Assembly (NCBI RefSeq): GCF_000224085.1
Contig: NC_015945.1
Location: forward strand, 3,464,501 to 3,528,500
DNA length: 64,000 bases
Direction of reading: 5' to 3'
DNA from: Allomuricauda ruestringensis DSM 13258
Lineage (GTDB): Bacteria; Bacteroidota; Bacteroidia; Flavobacteriales; Flavobacteriaceae
Positions within the stretch are counted from its first letter, which is position 1; each line of letters opens with the position of its first letter. The notes beneath the pieces are model-generated. The model worked only from the letters and a program-made list of their open reading frames with translations. It did no database searches and had not been told where the DNA came from. Below are positions 50,700 through 58,832 of the stretch, piece after piece. Both the position numbers and the translations under genes were made by a program.

Positions 50700-51161
50700 T
50701 TATAACTGTTCCACCACTTCCTGCAAGCGGTTATGTGCCATATTGATGCCTTGGGCAAAAGGCAACTTCAACATGCGGTCCCGATCATCCACTGATTTAT
50801 AGACCATGTGTATGGTAAGCTTGCTCGTGGTATCGGTAAGGGCTTCAAATTCTAAAAATTCCAACTGGACCGGAAACTGTGCATTTTCCATTTCAAAGGT
50901 CCTGATGATTTTTAGATTCGGCACAAATTCGTGTATGGTCCCATTGAACCGATGTTTGTTTCCCTTGGGGTCGGTGGTCTCAAACTGATAACTACCGTGT
51001 TTCCTATTGTCAAGTTTTAGTACTTGTGTACCCATCCATTGCTCCACGATTTCAGGTTTTTCATACGCTTTAAAAAGGGATGCCACGGGCAGTTCAAATT
51101 CTCTAGTGATCCATATTTCCTGTTTTCCGTCCTCAGCATGGACTTTGGTTTTTCGTTCCAT
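50700..51161 (-). CDS. SRPBCC (AHSA1-like) domain protein
   Basis: The 153-residue protein has the SRPBCC/AHSA1 fold start ITREFELPVASLFKAYEKPE, then VEQWMGTQVLKLDNRKHGSY, the hydrophobic ligand-cavity strands LKIIRTFEMENAQFPVQLEF and a final helix LQEVVEQL. It follows the ArsR gene by one base; this ArsR-SRPBCC pair is common, and the second protein probably binds a hydrophobic ligand or assists a client. It ends just before family B copy 2. Confidence 0.88.
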   Translation of the reverse strand: MERKTKVHAEDGKQEIWITREFELPVASLFKAYEKPEIVEQWMGTQVLKLDNRKHGSYQFETTDPKGNKHRFNGTIHEFVPNLKIIRTFEMENAQFPVQLEFLEFEALTDTTSKLTIHMVYKSVDDRDRMLKLPFAQGINMAHNRLQEVVEQL

Positions 51162-51162
51162 A

Positions 51163-51486
51163 TTATTTTTTAGGTAGTTGTTTTTTCATAATGGCTTCGA
51201 GGGCATCGAACCTATCGTCCCACATATCCCTAAAAGGTGCTATAAAATCAGCGATTTCCTTTAATTTCTGTGGATTGAAATGATAGTAGATCTCCCTCCC
51301 CTGCTGTTCTTGGTTCAGTAATTCACATTCGGTAAGGATTCGGATATGCTTGGAAATGGTCTGCCGAGACGAATCAAATTCCGCTGCGATGGCTCCCGGT
51401 GTCATGGCATTGAGCGCTACCATGGTTATTATGGCCCTTCGGGTAGGATCGGCAATGGCCTGAAAAACATCTCTTCGCAATTCCAT
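51163..51486 (-). CDS. ArsR-family winged-helix regulator
   Basis: The 107-residue protein has the ArsR core [20 protein letters not shown], the recognition helix [19 protein letters not shown] and the wing [20 protein letters not shown]. The metal-binding cysteines of classical ArsR are absent, so it may sense another signal. It is the first gene of the SRPBCC unit and is probably autoregulated. The start at 51486 is followed upstream by repeat DNA. Confidence 0.9.
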   Translation of the reverse strand: MELRRDVFQAIADPTRRAIITMVALNAMTPGAIAAEFDSSRQTISKHIRILTECELLNQEQQGREIYYHFNPQKLKEIADFIAPFRDMWDDRFDALEAIMKKQLPKK

Positions 51487-51544
51487 TTATGCAGCTATTT
51501 GACTGCAAATATATATGCAACCATTTAACTGCGCAAATTTATTT

Positions 51545-52290
51545 TATAATTCGAAGTATCAAGTCCAAACAACAAGTTCAAGAGCAAAGAACCAAGACTC
51601 AAGTTCAGACCTCGTACTTATGACTTCGGACAACAGGCATCGAGCATCAAACAACCGAATAACGCAGTGGGCGGTCAACTGTGTCATTTTGAGCGAAAAC
51701 GAAAAATCTCAACCTCCTCAATGTCTGGGAGATTCTTCAGTCGCTCCGCTCTTTCAGAATGACAGACATCAAATGTCAAGTTCAGAGTTAGGAGTTACTA
51801 AGTTATTGCGCTTTGACACAAATTTCTCGAATTTGCACGAACAGGTATGCTTTTGAACTTCGGGCATCAGGCATTGGGCATCGGGCTTCCGACTCAAATA
51901 TCAATCTCAATCTCAAAGGCAAGAGTTACTGCACACTGCCAACTGCAAGTTCAAGCATCAAGTGCAAGAGTAGAAAAATTTGTGGCATTCGTGAAATTCG
52001 TGTCAAAAAGTAATAATCCGAGTTATTGCGTACTGTCCTACTGCACACTGCCAACTGACTCCCGACTTCGTACTTCCGACCTCTGGACTAAGTTATTCGA
52101 TTATTGGGTACTGAATACTGCCACTGCCAACTGCACGTTCAAGCATCAAGTGCAAGGGTAGAAAAATTTGTGGCATTCGTGAAATTCGTGTCAAAAAGTA
52201 ATAATCCGATTTATTGCGTACTGTCCTACTGCACACTGCCACTGCTTACTGCCAACTGACTTCCAACACCGAGCACCCAACATCCAACAT
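51545..52290. repeat. Long irregular repeat tract between ArsR and M28 peptidase genes
   Basis: This 870-base gap (51487-52357) contains no credible gene. It includes a stem-loop element at 51682-51764 (TGTCATTTTGAGC...TTTCAGAATGACA), the CAAGTTCAAG vocabulary, and a direct repeat of about 103 bp: 51949-52051 and 52137-52240, both with CAAGCATCAAGTGCAAG, ATTTGTGGCATTCGTGAAAT and TACTGTCCTACTGCACACTG. The long ORFs through it arise from repeat DNA. Confidence 0.65.
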
Positions 52291-52357
52291 CAATAACTCA
52301 ACAACCAGTAACCAATTAACCACAGAAATACTTAAATTTAAGAGCTAATTCAAAACA

Positions 52358-54553
52358 ATGAAAAATAAATTACTACCTCTACTCCTATTATTAGGGACAA
52401 TCAGTATTACGGCCCAAGACAAGATTATTGGGTTTAGTGACAAAGCTTCTAAAACTCAAGTACAGCTCGAAGCAGACTACGAAAAACAACTTTCCGCCAA
52501 CAATTTGGACCAATGGATGAAACTATTGGCCGCCGAACCCCACTGGGTAGGCACCGAATATGGCGAAGCGAATGTAAAATGGATGGAAAAACAGTTTAAA
52601 TCTTGGGGATACAAAACCAAGATTGATACGTACCACGTGCTTTTCCCCTACCCTAAAGTGCGGGTGCTGGAACTCACCGCTCCTACCCAATACACTGCTA
52701 AACTGGAAGCCGTTCCCGTGGAGGGCGACCCCTATACCGCACAGGGCGATAAATTATTGCCCAGCTATAACGCCTTCTCCACCGATGGCGATGTGGAGGC
52801 TGAACTCGTGTTCGTGAACTACGGAATCCCCAGCGATTACGAAGAGCTCGAAAAATTGGGCATCGATGTAAAGGGTAAGATTGTTATTGCGAAATATTAC
52901 GGTTCTTGGCGAGGCATCAAACCAAAACTGGCCGCCGAAAAAGGCGCTATTGGTTGTATTATCTATTCCGACCCCGAAGATGACGGCTACTACCAAGGCG
53001 ATGTGTACCCCAAAGGACCTTATAAAAATAAAACTGGTGTGCAGCGTGGTTCCGTAATGGATATGCCCCTTTACCCTGGTGATGTGTTGACGCCCGGATA
53101 CGCGGCCACCAAGGATGCGAAGCGTTTAAAGCGTGAAGAGGCACCGACCATTACCAAGATTCCAGTTTTGCCAATCTCTTATGAAGATGCACAACCCTTG
53201 TTGGAAGCTTTGGAAGGCCCTGTGGCCCCAGCTTCTTGGAGAGGTGCTTTGCCCCTCACCTACCACATTGGCCCCGGACCTGCCAAAGTGCACCTAAAAT
53301 TGGAGTTTGATTGGCAATTGAAACCTGCCCATAACCTGATTGCTACTTTGGAAGGGGATGAATTCCCTGATGAGTGGGTAATCCGTGGTAACCACCACGA
53401 TGCTTGGGTACACGGTGCCAGCGACCCCATTAGCGGCATGGTGGCCTTGATGGAAGAAGCCCGCGTAGTGGCCAAATTGGCCAAAGCCGGTAACAAACCA
53501 AAACGTACTTTAGTGTATTGCGCTTGGGATGCCGAAGAGCCCGGACTCATTGGTTCCACCGAATGGGTAGAAGACCATATCCCCGAACTAAAGGAAAAGG
53601 CTGTAGCCTACATTAATACCGATGGCAACAGCCGGGGGTATTTGGGTGCCGGAGGTTCCCACTCGCTACAGGCGATGGTAAGCCAAGTGGCCCACGCCGT
53701 GACCGACCCTCAAAAAGGGGTTTCCGTAGCGGAGCGTCGCAAGGCGGCCAATGTTATACGCGGTGGTGACAACACTTTTGCATTGTCCGCCCTGGGTTCT
53801 GGTTCGGATTATACGCCATTTATACAGCATACCGGTATTGCTTCGTTGAACTTGGGCTACGGCGGTGAAGGTTCTGGTGGGGAATATCACACCATTTACG
53901 ATACTTACAGCCACTACACCCGTTTTAAAGACCCCGGGTTCGACTATGGCGTGGCCTTGGCCAACACGGCCGGACGTATTTCGCTACGTTTGGCAAATGC
54001 CGAGGTTTTACCGTTTGAACTCACCCAATGGCACAGCACCATTGAAACCTATTTGGGCGAAGTGATGAAAACCTTGGAAAACATGCGCGCCGAAGTGGAA
54101 AAACATAACAAATTGGTGAAACAGGACACCTACCAACTGGTGATGGATCCCAAAAAACCCATAGCTCCCGCAAAAATGAAGGACGAAGTACCCTATTTGG
54201 ACTTTTCGCCCATACAAAATGTGGTTGCCGATCTAAAGAAAAGTATAGCCACCTTTTCCAAGGCCGATGTACTTGCCCTGTCCAGTGCCAAAAAGGCGCA
54301 ACTGAACCAAGAACTGATGAGCATGGAGCAGGTATTGCTACAGGATAAGGGACTGCCCCGTAGGGATTGGTTCAAACACCAGATCTACGCTCCCGGATTT
54401 TACACGGGCTATGGGGTAAAAACACTTCCAGGCGTGCGCGAGGCCATTGAGCAGCAGGAATGGAAAGAAGCACAGGAACAAATTGGGGTATTGGCCACCA
54501 CCCTCAAAAATTTTGATGCGCAGGTACAACAACTGAACAGCATAGTGCAGTAA
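52358..54553 (+). CDS. M28-family metallopeptidase with PA and transferrin-receptor-like dimerisation domains
   Basis: The 731-residue protein resembles glutamate carboxypeptidase II/NAALADase. It has a signal peptide (LLLLLGTISITAQ), a PA domain (EAELVFVNYGIPSDYEEL, VKGKIVIAKYYGSWRG) and the M28 zinc site: His and Asp in IRGNHHDAWVHGASDP, the Glu pair in CAWDAEEPGLIGSTEW, Asp in AYINTDGNS and His in SGGEYHTIYDTYSHY. The final 170 residues form the TFR dimerisation-like domain. It cleaves acidic dipeptides or peptides in the periplasm. Full length with its own terminator. Confidence 0.92.
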   Translation: MKNKLLPLLLLLGTISITAQDKIIGFSDKASKTQVQLEADYEKQLSANNLDQWMKLLAAEPHWVGTEYGEANVKWMEKQFKSWGYKTKIDTYHVLFPYPKVRVLELTAPTQYTAKLEAVPVEGDPYTAQGDKLLPSYNAFSTDGDVEAELVFVNYGIPSDYEELEKLGIDVKGKIVIAKYYGSWRGIKPKLAAEKGAIGCIIYSDPEDDGYYQGDVYPKGPYKNKTGVQRGSVMDMPLYPGDVLTPGYAATKDAKRLKREEAPTITKIPVLPISYEDAQPLLEALEGPVAPASWRGALPLTYHIGPGPAKVHLKLEFDWQLKPAHNLIATLEGDEFPDEWVIRGNHHDAWVHGASDPISGMVALMEEARVVAKLAKAGNKPKRTLVYCAWDAEEPGLIGSTEWVEDHIPELKEKAVAYINTDGNSRGYLGAGGSHSLQAMVSQVAHAVTDPQKGVSVAERRKAANVIRGGDNTFALSALGSGSDYTPFIQHTGIASLNLGYGGEGSGGEYHTIYDTYSHYTRFKDPGFDYGVALANTAGRISLRLANAEVLPFELTQWHSTIETYLGEVMKTLENMRAEVEKHNKLVKQDTYQLVMDPKKPIAPAKMKDEVPYLDFSPIQNVVADLKKSIATFSKADVLALSSAKKAQLNQELMSMEQVLLQDKGLPRRDWFKHQIYAPGFYTGYGVKTLPGVREAIEQQEWKEAQEQIGVLATTLKNFDAQVQQLNSIVQ

Positions 54554-54575
54554 ATTGGATTGCTGCTAAATAACC

Positions 54576-54613
54576 AAAACCGCCTCTTGCCAATCGTGAG
54601 GGGCGGTTTTTTT
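54576..54613 (+). terminator. Rho-independent terminator of the M28 peptidase gene
   Basis: AAAACCGCC (54576-54584) pairs with GGCGGTTTT (54602-54610), followed by TTT. The stem continues with CTC/GAG pairs across an internal loop. It lies 23 bases after the stop codon. Confidence 0.85.
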
Positions 54614-54689
54614 ATGCCCAAACGGCATTTTTGCTTTTTTCACGGGCATGGACTACCTTTCCCCAACCCAAAAATTATAAACACCTACC

Positions 54690-55310
54690 ATGAACGTAAG
54701 GCTTACCAAAGATCAAAAGATAAAAGTGCTCAACTCTGCGGACATATATGCGATCATGCAACAGGTTTTGCTGCGCGAGAACAAGATACGCCGTAACCAA
54801 GAGCATTTTTGGGTGGTGGGCCTTAACCACAACAACAAAATCTTGTTCGTGGAGCTCATTGGCCTTGGGGCCAGTAACCGCGTAAATGCCGACCCGCCCG
54901 ATGTATTCCGCATGGCGATCTACAAACTGGCCAACAAGCTGATCTTGGTGCACAACCACCCCAGCGGCTCGCACGAGGTTAGCGATGCCGACATTACCTT
55001 TACCGACCACATGCTAAAAGCGGGCAAACTGATCAAAGTAGAGGTGCTGGACCATTTGGTGATTACCGAAACCAATTACACCAGTTTTGCCGACCAAGGG
55101 GTTATGGACGAACTAAAGAAAAATGGCCTTTTTGAAATTATGGGCCCCGAAAGGCAGGAACTAGAACAATTTAAAATTGATACGGAGAAAAAGCGGGCGG
55201 AAAAAGAAAAGGCGATCAGTATTTCCAAGAAGATGAAGGCCAAGGGCTATGACGATGCCACTATTAAGGAACTGACAGGGTTGAGTTTGAAGGTTATTGG
55301 GGGAATGTAA
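54690..55310 (+). CDS. RadC-like JAB-domain protein
   Basis: The 206-residue protein has the MPN/JAB deubiquitinase-like metal motif in ILVHNHPSGSHEVSDADITF (HxHPSG...D) with the upstream Glu of KILFVELIGLG. It lacks the N-terminal HhH part of full RadC (usually about 230 residues), like the short RadC relatives found in mobile elements. After residue 150 there is a charged helix, and the C-terminus DDATIKELTGLSLKVIGGM is like the tail found on Rpn-type nucleases. No true role in repair is known. It borders the accessory operon at 55322. Confidence 0.85.
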   Translation: MNVRLTKDQKIKVLNSADIYAIMQQVLLRENKIRRNQEHFWVVGLNHNNKILFVELIGLGASNRVNADPPDVFRMAIYKLANKLILVHNHPSGSHEVSDADITFTDHMLKAGKLIKVEVLDHLVITETNYTSFADQGVMDELKKNGLFEIMGPERQELEQFKIDTEKKRAEKEKAISISKKMKAKGYDDATIKELTGLSLKVIGGM

Positions 55311-55321
55311 ACTTAAAATTT

Positions 55322-56590
55322 CTAACTAGGATCTTCTATTACAGGTATGATTTCTTTAAATGTTCTAGGCAACCCTATCCTACCTAAATAACCTGAATAT
55401 TTTTGTTGAAGATTGGTGATATGAGGAGGCAACAATCGTTGAAGTCTAGATTCTTTTAGTTCTTTAAATTCAAACTGGTACAGACTACTAAGTGAGAAAG
55501 AAACAAACTTTGAGCGTTCGATTCCAAAAACAATATATTCATTATCTCTTTGATTAATGTACCCATATTTTTCATTAAATTTTTCGGAAACACTTTTATC
55601 AGAAACCTTTTTCCCTCTCAAACAATAGACAATACCGTCGCAAGTCTCCCTGTCAATTACTGTATCACAAATAGGACGAATATTTATATAGTAGACATTC
55701 TTTTTTTCTCCTTTGAATATGTCACCTGGTTGTAAATCATTTGATGGAATGCTGTCATCAAATACAAATTGTGAATTAATAACTAAAGATCTTATTTCTT
55801 CAGGAGTATGATCCTCATTCTTTTCATCGTTGTTAACAATATCTGGGTTTAATTCAAGTAATGGGCCCCTACCTTTAATATTCCTATAGATTATTTCATC
55901 TATACTTAAGCCTTCATGTACTGAATCTTTATTAAAAGCTTTCCATAATACAGTAGGCCAAATCGGACTACTACTGTACAATTCTAGAAATGTAGAATTT
56001 TTTGCCTTGTAAAAATTTTCTTCCCATTTTTTTAAAGTATATATAGATGGATTTGAATTTATCCAATCTGAAATACTATCAAACATTTGTTTTTTACCTG
56101 TTATTTCACTTTTCTTTCTTATCAAGATAAAATTCTTGCTTTCATCTTCTACATCGTACAAATTCTTTTCAGATTTTAACAACCATTCAATTACGGTATC
56201 CGTATCAAATGCAGTAAAAATGAAAACAGGAGCAAAACAATTTTCTTTAATTGATTCAATAAACTTTACATTATCTTCAAAGGAAGAATCTTTTACCGCG
56301 TCACCAAGCTGCAATTCAACTTGATCTTCAGAATGCGGCTCTCCTTTATCATTTGGATTCAACTCCCAATCCAATATGAAAAAACTTACCGATTTTATAT
56401 TTTTAATAAAATTTTCGTTTTTTGGGATTGCATCGTATTTAACCAATGGTATACCTTCCTCCTCAATTTGCTGAACTATATCTAATATTCTATCATCCGA
56501 ATCTGGACTATTAATATTTTCATCTATTGCAATTGCATAGCCAGAATACAATTTTTCAATAGTCTTTTCAGCCATCGATTGTTCTTTCAT
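55322..56590 (-). CDS. Receiver-domain protein, partner of the double-GHKL kinase
   Basis: The ATG at 56590 (422 residues) follows the kinase stop by seven bases; the longer frame to 56674 overlaps it. Residues 15-130 look like a response-regulator receiver: Asp23 (YAIAIDENI), Asp74 in SFFILDWEL as possible phospho-acceptor, Thr126 in PVFIFTAFD, and Lys159/160 in FILIRKKS. The C-terminal 260 residues (PIWPTVLWKAFNKDSVHEGL, SNDLQPGDIFKGEKKNVYY, YCLRGKKVSDKSV) match no family I know and would be the output domain. AT-rich, and convergent with the RadC-like gene (11 bases apart). Confidence 0.72.
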   Translation of the reverse strand: MKEQSMAEKTIEKLYSGYAIAIDENINSPDSDDRILDIVQQIEEEGIPLVKYDAIPKNENFIKNIKSVSFFILDWELNPNDKGEPHSEDQVELQLGDAVKDSSFEDNVKFIESIKENCFAPVFIFTAFDTDTVIEWLLKSEKNLYDVEDESKNFILIRKKSEITGKKQMFDSISDWINSNPSIYTLKKWEENFYKAKNSTFLELYSSSPIWPTVLWKAFNKDSVHEGLSIDEIIYRNIKGRGPLLELNPDIVNNDEKNEDHTPEEIRSLVINSQFVFDDSIPSNDLQPGDIFKGEKKNVYYINIRPICDTVIDRETCDGIVYCLRGKKVSDKSVSEKFNEKYGYINQRDNEYIVFGIERSKFVSFSLSSLYQFEFKELKESRLQRLLPPHITNLQQKYSGYLGRIGLPRTFKEIIPVIEDPS

Positions 56591-56597
56591 ACTAACT

Positions 56598-58832
56598 TTA
56601 AAATTTAATCTTGAAATTAGCTCCTTTAAGCACCTTTGAATCTTCTTTTTGGATATAGGAAATTTCATAGTCATACCTTTCTAAAAGTTGTTTTGCTATG
56701 TAAAGACCGAGTCCCCTTCCTTCATTACCTTTTGTTGAAAAAAAGGGTTCAAAAATGAAGTCAATATCATCTGGCTGTACACCTATTCCATTGTCAGCAA
56801 CAACAACTTGTTCTTTGTGACCGTCAATTTCTACAGTAATATTCTTGGGTTCTGCATCGTCTATTGAATGTGCCAGCCAGTAAACAGCATTATCCAATAG
56901 ATTAATTACAACTTGCATAATTACACCATCGTTACATTCAATGACTAATGGCCCACCCTTTTCAATTACATCCAGAGAAACGTTGTATTTGTTAAATACA
57001 GAGTCAAAATATTTAATGACCTTATCAAAGATTACCTTAAAACGATGAGATTTGACTTTTCTCTTAGTACTTCTAAACATAGGCTGAATCCCTTCAAGTT
57101 GATCTTCAATGAAAGAAAGCTGCCCTCTGAGCTTTTCTAGTTCTTCTCCCAAGAGTTCATAGTCAATGTCTTGATAGTAACTTGATTTTAGAAGATTATC
57201 CAAAAGACCTTTGGCCCTTCCCATCATAAACATGATATCATGTGAAGCAGTTTCAACAGCCAACCCAACTGCTGCTAAATCCTCTGTCTGTTCAGCTCTT
57301 TCAACTAAGTAGTTTTTCTCCTGTTCATAATGTTTTGAAGCAGAAACAAGCATTTTAGAAGCCTCACTGTATTTTTTATCAGCAATGAATTCTTTGATTA
57401 AATCCAACTCATTGTTAATTGTTTTCTTTTTGAATACTTCAACAGCTTCCTTTTCTTTATTAGCTAATGTGTATTTATTATATTCCTTTTTCAACCATCC
57501 CAAAAAACTTTGCAATAAAGCTTTGAAGTCCTGGAAAACACCTCCAATCTCAATTAATCCCTCGCGATTAGTTTTATCTCTTAAATCTGGATTATCTTCC
57601 TGTGATATTTGAACGAAACCCACTGTTTGATCCATGCTCAAATAATTACCTGCTCGATGTACTCCTCTTAAAACATCAATACCGAGCCAATCATCATTTG
57701 GGTCGCCATATGGATAAACTCTGATGTCATCCCTGTATAGATATATTCTGTGTTTTTTAATATATCCCCTCTCAGCCTTTTGAAGTTTATATTTTGGTGG
57801 TGCCTTTGTTGTTAGGTCAAAAACATAGAATTCAAATTCAAAAGGACCACAAGTAATGTTTTTTTGCAAGCGCTTACCATCTTTTTCTATTAGGAATCTA
57901 TCTTCATACTCCTTGATACCATTTAATTGATTTAAATCGACAGTTAATTGTTGATCATTCAATTTGAATTTGAACACCCTTGCCTTATCATCAAAATGAC
58001 CATCAGTAACCTTTAACGGTGCTCTTGAAAAATAGGATTCAAGTTTATTTATATTCTCCTCTTGAAAAATCGAACTGCCATTCAATTTTATGTCATAAAT
58101 AAACCTAGTCCCACTGGTCTTTTTGGAGGAAAGTTCAAGTTTTGACATTTCCTCTAGAATGTTATCTAGTTTTGCCTTAGACCATTCACCCTTTAGGTTT
58201 GATATTTTTATCAATGTTCCATGCGGCTTTCTTTTCTTTTTATCCAGCCTTATGGTTATATCTTTTTCGATGATTGTTTTAGCAGTTGGCCTTATTTCAT
58301 ACTCCAATTCAATGTCGTCCAAGAAAATTTCCTTTTCCACATCATTCTCTGTAAGAAAATCGGAATCAAATCTTGACAAATCATTGTCAACATATATTTC
58401 ATTACCAGTTTCCTTACTTCTTGAAGTAATTTCAATCGTTGAACCTAATTTGTAGATTGCAAATCTCCCAATACCTTTTTCTCCTTGTATTATTCTGTTT
58501 TTAACTTTGGTCCTGCGAGATTGTTCATCTTGCTTCAACTTCAATTTTGCAGGAGTAGCAGGGTTCATCCATGATTTCTCAATGATATCGAAGGTCATTC
58601 CCTCTCCATCATCTTCAATTTCAATCGATGAATTCTTGTTAGCTATAAGTTTATCTTCATCATTCTCATCAATCTCAAAATCATTTAACCTAATTTGCAC
58701 CCAGTCAGCGTCAGCGTCATAAGAGTTTTTTATTAACTCTACTAATGCTATGGTCTCATTTTTAATGAGTTGTTCCCCAAGCATTGTCAACAATCTGGCA
58801 TACGGCCTAATTTTAAATTTATCTTGGCCCAT
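56598..58832 (-). CDS. Histidine kinase with an N-terminal Hsp90/MORC-like GHKL ATPase
   Basis: The 744-residue protein has two GHKL modules. The N-terminal one resembles Hsp90/MORC ATPases: ALVELIKNSYDADADWVQI (N-box), IEIEDDGEGMTFDIIEKSW, IIQGEKGIGRFAIYKLG, and a later NPDLRDKTNREGLIEIG. A coiled coil (about 450-520) leads to a dimerisation helix with His531 in VETASHDIMFMMG, then a C-terminal kinase module: NLLDNAVYWLA (N648), VVADNGIGVQPDD and EPFFSTKGNEGRGLGLYIAK. So it looks like a sensor ATPase joined to a histidine kinase. It overlaps the methyltransferase stop by one base (TAATG) and precedes the receiver gene. Confidence 0.85.
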   Translation of the reverse strand: MGQDKFKIRPYARLLTMLGEQLIKNETIALVELIKNSYDADADWVQIRLNDFEIDENDEDKLIANKNSSIEIEDDGEGMTFDIIEKSWMNPATPAKLKLKQDEQSRRTKVKNRIIQGEKGIGRFAIYKLGSTIEITSRSKETGNEIYVDNDLSRFDSDFLTENDVEKEIFLDDIELEYEIRPTAKTIIEKDITIRLDKKKRKPHGTLIKISNLKGEWSKAKLDNILEEMSKLELSSKKTSGTRFIYDIKLNGSSIFQEENINKLESYFSRAPLKVTDGHFDDKARVFKFKLNDQQLTVDLNQLNGIKEYEDRFLIEKDGKRLQKNITCGPFEFEFYVFDLTTKAPPKYKLQKAERGYIKKHRIYLYRDDIRVYPYGDPNDDWLGIDVLRGVHRAGNYLSMDQTVGFVQISQEDNPDLRDKTNREGLIEIGGVFQDFKALLQSFLGWLKKEYNKYTLANKEKEAVEVFKKKTINNELDLIKEFIADKKYSEASKMLVSASKHYEQEKNYLVERAEQTEDLAAVGLAVETASHDIMFMMGRAKGLLDNLLKSSYYQDIDYELLGEELEKLRGQLSFIEDQLEGIQPMFRSTKRKVKSHRFKVIFDKVIKYFDSVFNKYNVSLDVIEKGGPLVIECNDGVIMQVVINLLDNAVYWLAHSIDDAEPKNITVEIDGHKEQVVVADNGIGVQPDDIDFIFEPFFSTKGNEGRGLGLYIAKQLLERYDYEISYIQKEDSKVLKGANFKIKF

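Noticed and set aside
51515..52161. Several plus-strand ORFs of 66-113 codons
   Set aside because: They are made of the irregular repeat vocabulary in the ArsR-M28 gap and have no gene-like composition.
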